Of a stretch of DNA of 39,346 nucleotides, positions 27,059 through 36,600 are shown piece by piece. The DNA is taken from positions 1 to 39,346 of the forward strand of contig JBAXND010000041.1 of the NCBI GenBank assembly GCA_037133915.1. Direction: 5' to 3'. The translations under genes and the position numbers were made by a program. How positions within the stretch are numbered: the stretch's first letter is position 1; every line of letters begins with the position of its first letter. Source of the DNA: Bacteroidota bacterium (lineage in GTDB: Bacteria > Bacteroidota > Bacteroidia > Bacteroidales > CAIWKO01). The notes beneath the pieces are model-generated. The model was not told the origin of the DNA, did not search any database, and worked only from the letters and a program-made list of their open reading frames with translations.

Positions 27059-27620
27059 GGTCGTATAAATGATTATTTTTTTCACTAAAACAATTTAGTA
27101 TGTACTTTACATTTGAAATTACCGGAATAATTAAAGTTGTATCAATGCTTGTACCATGGCCAGTGAAAAAATAATCCTGACCATACCCAAACCCAACCCA
27201 GACTTTATCTTCACTGTCAACTGGATTAATATTTTTTACGTGAAACTTTAAATATCCATTAGGCCAGATCTGAAAATCTAATATTTCAAATTCGCCAGGG
27301 CCTAATGATGGGCATTTTACTGTCATAATGTAATCCGAATGTGAGATTTCAAGCCAGTATTTCGTATTATCTTCAGCATTAAAATCTAATTCAAATTCCC
27401 CTTGAGTATCAGTATATACAGAATCAAGTTTACTAATAGGGCTGCCATACTCCAAGGCACTATTGTATAATCGCACATTCCCATTTTTTATAGGTTTTTT
27501 CGTGTATGCATCCGTTAATTTCCCTGTAACGATTGTTCTCTGATTATTGTTGATTTTTTCTTTCTCACAACCGAAAAAAAGAAATAAAATGGAAGAAATT
27601 AAAACTGGAAAATATCTCAT
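27000..27620 (-). CDS. Lipoprotein with carboxypeptidase-regulatory-like domain (paralogue 1)
   Basis: This 206-residue lipoprotein has a lipobox at FLFFGC with Cys 18. Residues about 28-110 read like a carboxypeptidase regulatory-like / CNA-B beta-sandwich: TGKLTDAYTKKPIKNGNVRL, then a strand pair around YTDTQGEFELDF. The remaining ~90 residues are beta-rich, with GTSIDT and a closing PCDTLYYNIYY. The same signature (GTSIDT, PCDT near the end, a final Tyr) occurs in the gene at 27789-28412, so the two are paralogues from an old duplication. Cell-surface anchoring is likely; function is unknown. It overlaps the barrel gene downstream. Confidence 0.75.
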   Translation of the reverse strand: MRYFPVLISSILFLFFGCEKEKINNNQRTIVTGKLTDAYTKKPIKNGNVRLYNSALEYGSPISKLDSVYTDTQGEFELDFNAEDNTKYWLEISHSDYIMTVKCPSLGPGEFEILDFQIWPNGYLKFHVKNINPVDSEDKVWVGFGYGQDYFFTGHGTSIDTTLIIPVISNVKYILNCFSEKNNHLYDHGDQIYGPPCDTLYYNIYY

Positions 27621-27646
27621 ATTGTATTTTTTGCGACTTTTAATAA

Positions 27647-27677
27647 CCCGGCTGGCGCGCGTTTGTAACGCGTGCCA
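27647..27677. repeat. Core-only copy of the palindromic intergenic repeat
   Basis: This is the core around GCGCGCGTTTGTAACGCG with CCCGGCTG before and TGCC after, without the downstream CTTTTCGTTTGTAAC arm. It sits between the two paralogous lipoprotein genes. Confidence 0.85.
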
Positions 27678-27788
27678 GCAAGGGAATTACTCTTCTTTCT
27701 ACCATAGACCAAATTTGGCAGTGTCTTGTTTGAAATATTCCGAGGCATGTGTTATCCCGGTTTTTATTACGGCTGTGCGCCCTTATGT

Positions 27789-28412
27789 TTAATAATTAAT
27801 GGAGATGTAATTCGTGTCACAGGGATAAAGATAAATCGTAGTATCCCTGCTTGTAGTAATATTGTTTTTTGTCACTTCAATATGAACATTCTGGTATGAT
27901 GAGCCTTCACGTAGAAAATCACCGCAAATAAAAACAGTATCAATACTAGTACCAGTTGCACAATGGGCTGAGTAATCAAAATATTGTACACAGATTTTAT
28001 CATAAACATCATAAGGACTATTATTTCTAATATGTATTTTTAAGTGTGTTGTTTGGTAACCAGAAATTTCAATATGGTTTTTTTTGCCCTTGCTAAGTCC
28101 TGCTGGATAACCACCGGAGAAGCACGCCTCTTGTTTTTTCGCTCCGATTAAGTAAGTGTAATCTTTATCTGCATGGAACGTGTAATCAAAATTGCCGTTT
28201 TCATCTGTTTTGAATTCAGCTAAAGTCTCACCGGAATTCCCAGGGCTTTTGACTGTAGTAATTTTCACATCAGCGTATGGAATTGGTTGCCGTGTGTACC
28301 AATTTATTACAGTACCATTAACTTTCGTTGCGGTCCACTCTTCAGTAATTTTTTTACATGCTTGCGCAGAAATCAGCAATACAAGTAAACACAAAACAAT
28401 TTTTCCTTTCAT
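27789..28412 (-). CDS. Lipoprotein with carboxypeptidase-regulatory-like domain (paralogue 2)
   Basis: This 207-residue lipoprotein has the signal MKGKIVLCLLVLLISAQAC, with Cys 19 lipidated. Residues about 30-100 repeat the beta-sandwich pattern of its neighbour: VNGTVINWYTRQPIPYADV, then KTDENGNFDYTFHAD. The C-terminal half shares GTSIDT and the ending YPCDTNYISINY with the protein at 27000-27620. Overall identity looks low, so the duplication is old or the proteins evolve fast. It carries several Cys residues in the mature part (for example near EACFSGG and YSAHCATG), so disulfides are possible. Function is unknown; surface exposure is inferred. Confidence 0.75.
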   Translation of the reverse strand: MKGKIVLCLLVLLISAQACKKITEEWTATKVNGTVINWYTRQPIPYADVKITTVKSPGNSGETLAEFKTDENGNFDYTFHADKDYTYLIGAKKQEACFSGGYPAGLSKGKKNHIEISGYQTTHLKIHIRNNSPYDVYDKICVQYFDYSAHCATGTSIDTVFICGDFLREGSSYQNVHIEVTKNNITTSRDTTIYLYPCDTNYISINY

Positions 28413-28515
28413 CGAAGTTATACAATTTTTTACTGCCCGAATTGTTCGTTTAATAATTAATCATTTTTACCGGCAGGCACTCAAGGTTTTCGGTGCGTCC
28501 AATAAGTCTTCAAAA

Positions 28516-28690
28516 CCCGGCCGGCGCGCGTTTGTAACGCCTGCCTAAGCCTCTTTTCGCTTGTAACTTGGATGCGCCGCTCCAGTTGACCAGTCTGCGC
28601 CGTTTTATATGACCATCTTTATGTCTTCATAATTAATATCAAATAGTGTTCTAATAGTTCGGCGCTTGGTGGTCAAGACATCCGGCACGT
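28516..28690. repeat. Extended copy of the palindromic intergenic repeat
   Basis: A core with one change (CGCCTGCC for CGCGTGCC) is followed by the CTTTTCGCTTGTAACTTGGATGCG-like arm, the CTCCAGTTGACC arm, and a tail similar to 26341-26412. The tail has about 24 extra bases near 28646-28670. Together with AT-rich spacer it fills the 28413-28741 gap, where I see no gene. Confidence 0.85.
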
Positions 28691-28741
28691 CCAATAAATA
28701 TCAACATCTATCTATGTCTTTCTTCAAATCAAATTTACCAT

Positions 28742-29608
28742 TTAAGTTATACCGAATTCCTTATGTTTGCTTCTCAGGTGTTTATTAACGTCTTCGTGTT
28801 CTTGTTCTTTAACAAATTCAACCATCAAATTAGCACCTATCAATATCTTAGGGTTAATCCCAAGCCTAAATATTTCACCATAAATCCGCTTTTTAGTTGC
28901 ATTGTCGTAATCCTTGTTGTTTTTCATATTTTTTTTATACGCAATCCAATTCGAAATATAGATGAATGGGTAGAATAGCGGCAATAAAATCAAAGACGTT
29001 GATTTTACACGTGTAAAATGATATTTCTTTATTCTAAATCCAGACAGCTTTGCTAATACTCTTAACTTCTGAATGCCAATAAGAAAAATATGACCAAAGT
29101 AGATTTCATCTGAAATTTCTTGGTTTGACATCCAAATACTGTCAAGTTCATTTGGTGGCATCGTAGAATTGAATCTCTCACTCTCAGCAAGAAAACAGCT
29201 TAACTTTGAGCGTATATTAGAATAATTTGGCGTTGTAATTAGCAAGATTCCATTAAACTTTAAAACTCTATTAAATTCTTTCAACGCGGAAAATTGATCA
29301 CTAAAATGTTCAATTCCTTCTTGACAAATTAGGGCGTCTGCTATTTTATTTTGAATTGGTAATCCTTCACTAATATTCGCTCTTTTGCAATCTAATCCAT
29401 CGACCTTGAAATACTCTGGGAACAAATCACAAGGTATAGGAATAGCATTAATTTCCTTTAATATTCTAGAAGTAATACCATTACCCGCTGGAAAATCAAT
29501 TACTTTTTTTCCTGCAAAAAAATCTGCATTTTCACGCAAATATTTTTTTACATGATATTTAATACTTCGAGGATTATTTTCATATTCCATGTCTTTTAGT
29601 GTGTTCAT
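28742..29608 (-). CDS. Class I SAM-dependent methyltransferase
   Basis: This is a 288-residue enzyme. Motif I for S-adenosylmethionine binding is visible at about residues 36-49 (KVIDFPAGNGITSR), where a Pro-Ala pair replaces the usual Gly-x-Gly start. The post-motif region reads ADALICQEGIEHF (about 91-103), like the ALxxxxxxEH stretch of Methyltransf_11 members, then EFNRVLKFNGILLITTPNY. The C-terminal third holds a hydrophobic stretch (SLILLPLFYPFIYISNWIAY) that may lie on the membrane. The substrate is unknown; members near envelope genes often act on lipids, quinones or sugars. Base and codon use are visibly richer in A and T than in metG or the importer operon, which suggests recent acquisition. 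Confidence 0.8.
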   Translation of the reverse strand: MNTLKDMEYENNPRSIKYHVKKYLRENADFFAGKKVIDFPAGNGITSRILKEINAIPIPCDLFPEYFKVDGLDCKRANISEGLPIQNKIADALICQEGIEHFSDQFSALKEFNRVLKFNGILLITTPNYSNIRSKLSCFLAESERFNSTMPPNELDSIWMSNQEISDEIYFGHIFLIGIQKLRVLAKLSGFRIKKYHFTRVKSTSLILLPLFYPFIYISNWIAYKKNMKNNKDYDNATKKRIYGEIFRLGINPKILIGANLMVEFVKEQEHEDVNKHLRSKHKEFGIT

Positions 29609-29721
29609 TTGATTTTCTAAGGATTATGTCGAGCAAAATTAGGCAAACGAAAGTAAAAGAATTAGTGAAATATTATTTTTCAATTACAATTTTAATCATT
29701 TTAGAATGATCTTCATTTTCC

Positions 29722-29772
29722 CCAGCTGGCGCGCGTTTGTAACGCGTGCCTAAGCCTCTTTTCGTTTGTAAC
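29722..29772. repeat. Palindromic intergenic repeat copy with one arm
   Basis: The core around GCGCGCGTTTGTAACGCG is followed by TGCCTAAGCCTCTTTTCG and TTTGTAACT, then the similarity stops. Apart from this and the terminator at 29903, the 29609-29973 gap shows no gene. Confidence 0.85.
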
Positions 29773-29902
29773 TAAACACCAATTGTAATGCCGGCAAAGT
29801 GCTGCAGCAACCCTCAAATATAATAAAAATGGGAATGCAACAACCATGTGGTTAAAGAGTAAACAATATTACTGTGTACAATACCTTTCTGGGAGAAGGC
29901 AC

Positions 29903-29931
29903 AAAAAAAGCCGCATGAAGCGGCCTCTTTT
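29903..29931 (-). terminator. Terminator downstream of tRNA-Arg
   Basis: GCCGC (29910-29914) and GCGGC (29920-29924) form a short GC-rich hairpin with a 5-nt loop, flanked by A7 on one side and T6 on the other. On the minus strand it lies about 45 bases past the tRNA 3' end and is followed by seven T. Confidence 0.75.
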
Positions 29932-29973
29932 TTGTACTCAATACTTTTTACTGAATACTTACTACTTGAAAAG

Positions 29974-30045
29974 TAGCCCCAACAGGAATCGAACCTGTAT
30001 TTAAAGTTTAGGAAACTTCCGTTCTATCCGTTGAACTATAGGGCC
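29974..30045 (-). tRNA. tRNA-Arg (anticodon CCT)
   Basis: The 72-nt cloverleaf reads from 30045 to 29974. The acceptor GGCCCTA pairs with TGGGGCT (two wobbles), and the D arm is GTTC with GAAC. The anticodon arm GAAGT with ACTTT has the loop TTCCTAA, giving CCT for the AGG codon. The T arm ACAGG with CCTGT carries TTCGATT. The discriminator base is A and CCA is not encoded. A terminator follows. Confidence 0.95.
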
Positions 30046-30179
30046 AGAAATCGATTCGCAAAGATAAAAAATCTTCGGTAATTTTTATACCTAATTTAAT
30101 AAGAATAATGACGCTCCTATGCTGAAGGCAAATTGCATTTTTCTTTCAAAAACCGGCGTCCTGCTGCAGTCTTGAAATC

Positions 30180-30212
30180 CCCGGCTAGCGTGCTTTTGTA
30201 TCGCGTGCCTAA
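30180..30212. repeat. Degenerate copy of the palindromic intergenic repeat
   Basis: CCCGGCTAGCGTGCTTTTG then TATCGCGTGCCTAAG matches the core of the repeats at 26.2, 27.6, 28.5 and 29.7 kb with several changes. It lies between tRNA-Arg and the end of metG. The rest of 30046-30325 holds only the direct-repeat copy described separately. Confidence 0.7.
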
Positions 30213-30325
30213 GCAGAACGCACCGGGCACTATAAGTGTCACCGTTACATTTTTTTGTACTAAATACTTTTTACTGAATACTTAATACTTGAGAATTAGC
30301 CGCAACAGTCGCAAAGAGAGCAATA

Positions 30326-32386
30326 TTACTTTATTGTGCTGCCGTTCTCAAAATCTTTGGTAGGACTTACAAAGCACAATTCGCCTTTGCTGTTGCCTGC
30401 CATCAGTATCATTCCCTGCGATTGTATGCCTTTGAGATCGCGCGGAGCAAGGTTTATAAGGATTACCACTTTTTGCCCGACAATCTTCTCCGGATCATAA
30501 TATTCGGCAATGCCCGAAACAACGGTGCGCTTATCAAGTCCCGTATCAATCGTGAGTTTCAATAATTTTTTGGTCTTCGCAACTTTCTCTGCGGCAATGA
30601 TAGTCCCCACACGCAGATCCACTTTCGCAAAATCATCAAAGGTAATTTCCGGGCGGGCAGCATCAATGCTTACAGGTGTTGCCGCTTCGTTGGCGGCTTT
30701 GGTGTCAAGCAGCTTCTGAAGCTGTGCGGCAATCACATCATCTTCAATTTTCTCAAACAGAAATGCTGCAGGCTTCAGCGTATCGCCTGCTTTAAGCAGG
30801 TCTGTGTTGCCTGCATCTTTCCATGTAAATGAGCCCAGACCAATCATTTCGGCTAACTTCACCGAGGTGAACGGTAAAAATGGCTGCATCACCACGGCAA
30901 GGTTGGCGCATATCTGCAATGAAATGTTCAGTATCGTGGCAACACGTTCCGGCGCCGTATTGAAAATTTTCCAGGGCTCGCTGTCGGCAAGGTATTTATT
31001 GCCCAGACGTGCCAGATTCAGCATTTCGTTGAGTGCCTCCCTGAAGCGGTAATTCTCAATACTGCGTGCCACACGCAGCGGAAATTCAGGTATCTGTAAC
31101 AAAGTGGCTTTATCAAAGTCGCTGAGCCCGCCCCTTGCAGGGATAACGCCTTCATAAAATTTATGCGTAAGCACCAGCGCACGGTTCACAAAATTGCCGA
31201 GAATGGCAACCAGTTCGTTGTTGTTATGTGCCTGAAAATCTTTCCAGGTAAAATCATTGTCCTTGGTTTCGGGCGCATTCGCGGTAAGCGCGTAACGCAG
31301 CACATCCTGCCTTCCGGGAAACTCAAGTAAGTACTCGTGCAGCCACACGGCCCAGTTGCGTGATGTGGAAATTTTATCTCCTTCAAGGTTCAGGAATTCA
31401 TTGGCAGGAACATTGTCGGGAAGTATGTAACTGCCTTCGGCATGCAGCATAGAAGGGAATACAATGCAGTGAAAGACGATGTTGTCCTTACCGATGAAAT
31501 GAACCATTTTTGTCTGTTCGTCCTTCCACCACGGTGTCCAGTCAACACCTTTTTCAAGCGCCCATTCTTTGGTTGCTGAGATATAGCCTATAGGAGCGTC
31601 AAACCATACATACAACACTTTTCCTTCAGTTCCCGGCAAGGGCACTTTCACGCCCCAGTCGAGGTCGCGGGTAACGGCCCGCGGCTGTAATCCCTGATCA
31701 ATCCACGACTTGCACTGCCCGTAAACATTCACTTTCCAGTCGTCTTTATGTCCTTCAAGTATCCATTGTTTGAGCCAGGGTTCGTATTTATCAAGGGGTA
31801 AAAACCAGTGTTTGGTTTCCCTTAAAACGGGCAGGTTTCCGCTCAGTACCGAGCGCGGATTGATGAGGTCGGTGGCATTGAGTGAGGTGCCGCATTTTTC
31901 GCACTGATCGCCGTATGCCTTGTCGTTGCCGCAATGCGGGCATGTGCCTGTTATGTAGCGGTCGGCCAGAAAATGTTTTGCTTCCTCATCGTAATACTGT
32001 TCGGTAACTTTTTCTATAAATTCGCCTTTATTGTAAAGCGTTTCAAAAAATTCGGAAGCCGTTTCGTGATGAATTTTATTGGATGTACGCGAATACACAT
32101 CGAAGCTGATACCAAATTCCTCAAAGGATTTTTTAATGATGCTGTGATATTTATCTACAATCTGCTGAGGATGCACGCCTTCGTTGCGGGCTTTTATGGT
32201 AATGGGCACACCGTGTTCGTCGGAACCGCCGATAAAAAGTACCTCTTCCCCTTTCATCCTGAGGTATCGCGCATAGATATCGGCAGGAATGTACACGCCG
32301 GCAAGGTGCCCGATATGAACAGGACCGTTGGCGTAAGGAAGTGCGCTGGTAATGGTATAGCGTTTTATTTTCTTTTCGGAATCCAT
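30326..32386 (-). CDS. metG: Methionyl-tRNA synthetase with C-terminal tRNA-binding domain
   Basis: This 686-residue enzyme charges tRNA-Met in the cytoplasm. The signature HIGH is at residues 24-27 (VHIGHLAG). The zinc knuckle uses Cys 149, 152, 162 and 165 (CPHCG...CEKCG). The KMSKS loop appears as KISTS at 338-342, followed by RNWAVW. The anticodon-binding helical domain is at about 400-550. Residues about 580-686 are an EMAP II/Trbp111-like domain ([19 protein letters not shown], then QSQGMILMA) that helps dimerise and bind tRNA. This is the full-length bacterial MetG form with all motifs present. It is divergently arranged with the LD-carboxypeptidase gene. No terminator was seen after the stop, so transcription may read towards tRNA-Arg. 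Confidence 0.97.
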   Translation of the reverse strand: MDSEKKIKRYTITSALPYANGPVHIGHLAGVYIPADIYARYLRMKGEEVLFIGGSDEHGVPITIKARNEGVHPQQIVDKYHSIIKKSFEEFGISFDVYSRTSNKIHHETASEFFETLYNKGEFIEKVTEQYYDEEAKHFLADRYITGTCPHCGNDKAYGDQCEKCGTSLNATDLINPRSVLSGNLPVLRETKHWFLPLDKYEPWLKQWILEGHKDDWKVNVYGQCKSWIDQGLQPRAVTRDLDWGVKVPLPGTEGKVLYVWFDAPIGYISATKEWALEKGVDWTPWWKDEQTKMVHFIGKDNIVFHCIVFPSMLHAEGSYILPDNVPANEFLNLEGDKISTSRNWAVWLHEYLLEFPGRQDVLRYALTANAPETKDNDFTWKDFQAHNNNELVAILGNFVNRALVLTHKFYEGVIPARGGLSDFDKATLLQIPEFPLRVARSIENYRFREALNEMLNLARLGNKYLADSEPWKIFNTAPERVATILNISLQICANLAVVMQPFLPFTSVKLAEMIGLGSFTWKDAGNTDLLKAGDTLKPAAFLFEKIEDDVIAAQLQKLLDTKAANEAATPVSIDAARPEITFDDFAKVDLRVGTIIAAEKVAKTKKLLKLTIDTGLDKRTVVSGIAEYYDPEKIVGQKVVILINLAPRDLKGIQSQGMILMAGNSKGELCFVSPTKDFENGSTIK

Positions 32387-32415
32387 AATACTGAAAATTA
32401 ATAAGATTGAATTTG

Positions 32416-32459
32416 CCGGACATCAAACCCTCCGGACATTGAACTTGTTGAAATGTCCG
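32416..32459. promoter_or_regulatory. CGGACAT repeats upstream of metG
   Basis: CGGACATT (32433-32440) and AATGTCCG (32452-32459) are a perfect inverted repeat with 11 bases between, and CCGGACAT occurs again at 32416-32423 as a direct copy. This lies 30-73 bases upstream of the metG ATG and could be a leader hairpin or a repressor site. It does not look like a T-box. The rest of 32387-32665 is spacer and promoter sequence. Confidence 0.4.
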
Positions 32460-32618
32460 AATGTGGAAATGCACGGCAGGGCGCAAAGGTACAAAATATC
32501 GTACAATCAGTAAATCATGCAGAATCCATATGAGCAGCGAATTAATGCCGGGGCATCTCCTCGAATGCCGAATCCTTAAAAAAATGTAAATTCGTGATAA
32601 TTTTAAAGTCGGAGCGTT

Positions 32619-32626
32619 TACATTTG
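32619..32626 (+). promoter_or_regulatory. Candidate -7 promoter box of the LD-carboxypeptidase gene
   Basis: TACATTTG is an exact TAnnTTTG match, 39 bases before the ATG at 32666. No clear -33 TTTG is present. Confidence 0.45.
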
Positions 32627-32665
32627 TACGGCGATTAATAACATACAATTAGACTATTTTATATT

Positions 32666-33568
32666 ATGATTACACCACAGGCATTAAAGGCAGGAGATAC
32701 CATTGGCATTGTTTCAACTGCCCGAAAGATAACCGAGAAGGAACTTGAACCGGCTGTCGGCCTGTTTGAATCATGGGGATTAAAAGTTATTTTCGGAAAG
32801 AACATCTTCCATGCCGATAATCAGTATTCGGGCACGGATGCTGAGCGTGCTGCCGACCTTCAGCAGATGCTTGATGATGATTCGGTGAAAGCAATTATTT
32901 GTGCAAGAGGCGGCTATGGCACCGTACGTATAATTGACCGTATCGACTGCACGCATTTTATGACGCATCCCAAATGGATTGTAGGCTATTCCGATGTTAC
33001 CGTTTTGCATTCTCACATTCACACCAACTGCGGTATAGAAACCATACATGCCATGATGCCGGTAAGCATGAATCAGCCGGGACACGATAAAGAATCGGAA
33101 GAAAGCCTTCGGAAAGTTCTGTTCGGCGAAAAAATAATTTACAATCTCCCGTCGCATCCTCTTAACAGAAGCGGAAAAGCGAAAGGCGTGATGGTGGGCG
33201 GTAATCTTTCATTATTACACACCCTTGCCGGAACGGCTTCTGATATTAATACCGATGGACGCATTTTATTTATTGAAGATCTGGATGAATATCTGTATCA
33301 CATCGACCGCATGATACTGAGCCTGAAACGTTGTGGAAAATTAAAAGATCTTGCTGCGCTTATTGTTGGTGGTATGACAGAAATGAATGACAACGAGACT
33401 CCGTTTGGTAAGGACGCATATACCATCATTGCAGAGGCGGTTGCGGAATTTCATTATCCGGTAATCTTTGGATTTCCTGCAGGACATATTGGGCGGAATC
33501 TGGCGCTGGTAATGGGCCGCAAGCTTTCGCTGAAAGCAGGTGAGACGGTTGAGGTGGCGTTTTTATAG
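32666..33568 (+). CDS. LD-carboxypeptidase, peptidase family S66
   Basis: This 300-residue cytoplasmic serine peptidase trims the terminal D-Ala from tetrapeptides during cell-wall recycling (LdcA role). Some S66 members (MccF) instead cleave microcin C. The catalytic triad is visible: Ser 109 in GYSDVT, Glu 204 in LFIEDLDEYLYHIDRM, and His 274 in FPAGHIGRN. The N-terminus (ALKAGDTIGIVSTARKI) and the ARGGYGTVRIID stretch are typical of the family. There is no signal peptide, as expected for recycling enzymes. Length is normal. No other recycling genes are adjacent; metG is divergent and a T9SS gene follows. LdcA rather than MccF is favoured by the chromosomal context but not proven. Confidence 0.92.
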   Translation: MITPQALKAGDTIGIVSTARKITEKELEPAVGLFESWGLKVIFGKNIFHADNQYSGTDAERAADLQQMLDDDSVKAIICARGGYGTVRIIDRIDCTHFMTHPKWIVGYSDVTVLHSHIHTNCGIETIHAMMPVSMNQPGHDKESEESLRKVLFGEKIIYNLPSHPLNRSGKAKGVMVGGNLSLLHTLAGTASDINTDGRILFIEDLDEYLYHIDRMILSLKRCGKLKDLAALIVGGMTEMNDNETPFGKDAYTIIAEAVAEFHYPVIFGFPAGHIGRNLALVMGRKLSLKAGETVEVAFL

Positions 33569-33692
33569 AAAAAAATCAACCGATACTCGTGAAATATACC
33601 GGAAGAATTTAAGTAATCAAGCTCAATTTCCGACACCGGAATTGTTATAGAATAATAATCTGATTATTATTAAACTACCAAATAAATAGAAT

Positions 33693-36600
33693 ATGAAATC
33701 AAAAATGTTATTCCTCGTTATAATGTTAACGAGCGTATTCTCAAATGCACAGGTGGGCTACATCAGCACCATCGCAGGTACAGGCATTGCTGGACATTCC
33801 GGCGACGGTGGTCCTGCAACTTCAGCTAAACTGGGAATCACCTTCGGTATCGTTATTGATCCCGCAGGGAATATTATTTTTGCTGACAACGGCAACAATG
33901 CCATCAGGAAAATAGCTGCGCCTAGCGGCATCATAACAAAAGTTGCCGGGACCTATTATACGTACAACGGAACATCCTGGTATTATGGTGGCGACGGCGG
34001 TCTTGCAACTTCTGCATATCTGGCGTATCCGTTCGGAGTTGCCCTGGATACTGCCGGAAATATTTATGTTGCCGATAATCTGAATAATGTTATCCGCAAA
34101 ATCACGGTTTCTACAGGTATCATTACCACTGTAGCAGGCGATGGTTCTATTTTCTATAATCCCTGGCCATGGTGTGGCGACGGAGGCCCTGCAACTTCAG
34201 CTCAGCTGAATAGTCCCTGGGGCGTAGCCGTTGATAAAGCCGGGAATATTTTTATCGCCGACCGCGATAACAATGTAATTCGTAAGGTAACTGCTTCTAC
34301 GGGCATTATCACCACCGTTGCCGGTAACGGAACGGCAGGCTACAGCGGAAACGGCGGGCCTGCAACTTCGGCCAGCCTAAACGGTCCTGATGGCATTACA
34401 CTCGACTCGGCAGAGAATATGTATATTTCTGATGATTATAACAACGTCATCCGTAAAGTGACAAAATCTACCGGCATTATCACAACCATTGCAGGAACCG
34501 GAACTGCCGGATACAGCGGTGATGGTGGCCTTGCAACTTCCGCAAAATTGGATGATCCGTCGCTGGGAATTGCTTTTGATGCAGCCGGAAATTATTATAT
34601 CGCCGACGATGGAAACCATGTAATTCGTAAGGTAACAGCTGCAACAGGCATTATTACAACGGTAGCCGGAAATGGAATACAGGGCTACAGCGGTGACGGC
34701 GGTCCGGCAACATCGGCAAAACTGAATGGCCCGGAGGGTGTGGCGGTTGATGCGTTGGGAAATATCTACATCACAGATGAAAATAATGTGATACGTAAAG
34801 TAAACGGCGCCGGTGGCGTTGCTCCTGCAACTCCGGCACCAATCAGTGGAAACGCCTCTGTTTGCTCGGGTTCTGCCAACACCTACAGCGTTACACCGGT
34901 AAGCGGTGCAACTGCGTACACCTGGACATTTCCGGGCGGATGGACAGGCACAAGCACCACAAACACCATCAATGCCGTTGCCGGAAGCAGTGGAATAATT
35001 TCCGTTACCGCAAATAATATTTTTGGATCCTCTCCGCCGCAAACGCTGAATGTCACGGTAATATCAGTAAATACTGCCGTTACTCAGATAGGAACAACAC
35101 TTACCGCCGCTGCGTCCGGTGCCGGTTATCAATGGCTTGACTGCAGCGGATTCATGCCCCTTGCCGGGAAAACCTTGCAGAGCTTTACTCCCGACAGCTC
35201 GGGAAGTTATGCCGTAATTGTAACGCAAAATGGTTGCTCCGATACATCCTCCTGTTTTCCTGTCTATATAGTAGGAGCGCCTCCCACGCCCGGTTTAATT
35301 TCGGGGAATATTTCTGTATGCGCCGGAAGTCCGAATATTTATAGCGTTGCGCCTGTGAACGGTGCTACAAGCTATTCATGGACTTTACCCGGCGGATGGA
35401 TAGGTTCAAGCAATGCCGACACTATTGCTGCAATTGCCGGAACAAGCGGCATTATTTCCGTAACAGCGAATAATTCCTTTGGCACTTCAACACCACAATT
35501 ATTGAATGTAACGGTAATTACGGTAGATGTTTCTGTAACACAAGCCGGAACTGTGCTGACAGCCAATTCAGCCGGAGCTGTTTACCAATGGGTTGATTGC
35601 AACGGATTCACACCTCTTGCAGGACAAAATTATCAGAGCTTCAGCGTAACAGCACCCGGTAGTTATGCCGTAATCGTTACTCAGAACGGATGTACCGATA
35701 CGTCTAACTGCTTCTCGATAAGCACAGGATGCGGCATCACGATTACCGGTGCCGATCTGCCTTTCAACGGCTTGTCTGTGATGCTGGCGGTTGATACAGT
35801 TACCAATGTTTCATTAGGAACAGCCGCGCCATCACAGGTGTGGGATTATTCTTCACTCACGCCTCAATATCCGAAGTTTGCCGATTATCATCTTACTTCG
35901 GCAACGCCATATGCGGGTACGTTTCCAACGTCTAATATTTATACTTACGGTCCCGGTAATTTGTACGGCAGCTTATTTGGCGGAGCACCTGTTGGCCCGG
36001 GAAATGGATACTGTTTCTGGAGAAGTGATACAAGCGGTTTTTGGGTGTCGGGATTCAGGCCGGAATCAGGAATTTGCGCAGGTATTAATGTACCCAATAC
36101 TCCTGAAGAACTTGTTATTGGAGCTCCTGCATCTTACGGAAGCGTGTTTACTGCTTACGGACGCTGGGTGCTTCCGTTCAACAGGCATCCTGCCGATGTG
36201 GACACTTTTTATGTGAGGACAATTAAGAAACAGATTATTGCTGACGCCTGCGGTTCAATAACAACACCTTATGGAACGTATCCGAATGTACTGCGCGAAC
36301 ATGAATACATTACTGAAATTGACAGCGTGTACGGAAAAATGTACGGAATGCAGGTTTATTCGACAGAATATAAAAGAGATTCAACAAATACTTACAGCTA
36401 TATTGCCAATGGTATCGGTTATCCGGTTTGTATTGTTCATTGCGATAAGCATAACATCGTTAAAGATGTGGAGTATTTTAACGGAGAATATATTGGTGTG
36501 CAAAATAGCCCGATGCCTGAATCAGGAATGCTTGTATTTCCAAATCCGTCGGATGGTAACGTAACGATTGAGATTCCCGATGGCAACAAAACCGAAAATC

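Larger units (their letters stand above)
29928..30308. repeat. 58-bp direct repeat pair flanking tRNA-Arg
   Basis: Bases 29928-29985 and 30251-30308 agree at 53 of 58 positions with no gap (offset 323 bp). The first copy includes the last 12 bases of tRNA-Arg; the second holds a degraded version of the same tRNA end (TAGCCGCAACAG), 17 bp from the metG stop. It looks like the relic of a tRNA duplication or of an integration event at the tRNA. Confidence 0.75.

Noticed and set aside
33651..33671. AATAATAAT / ATTATTATT palindrome before the NHL-repeat gene as a terminator or operator
   Set aside because: A pure A/T stem with a 3-nt loop and no T-tract is easily produced by chance in an AT-rich spacer. 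I mention it only as a neutral feature.
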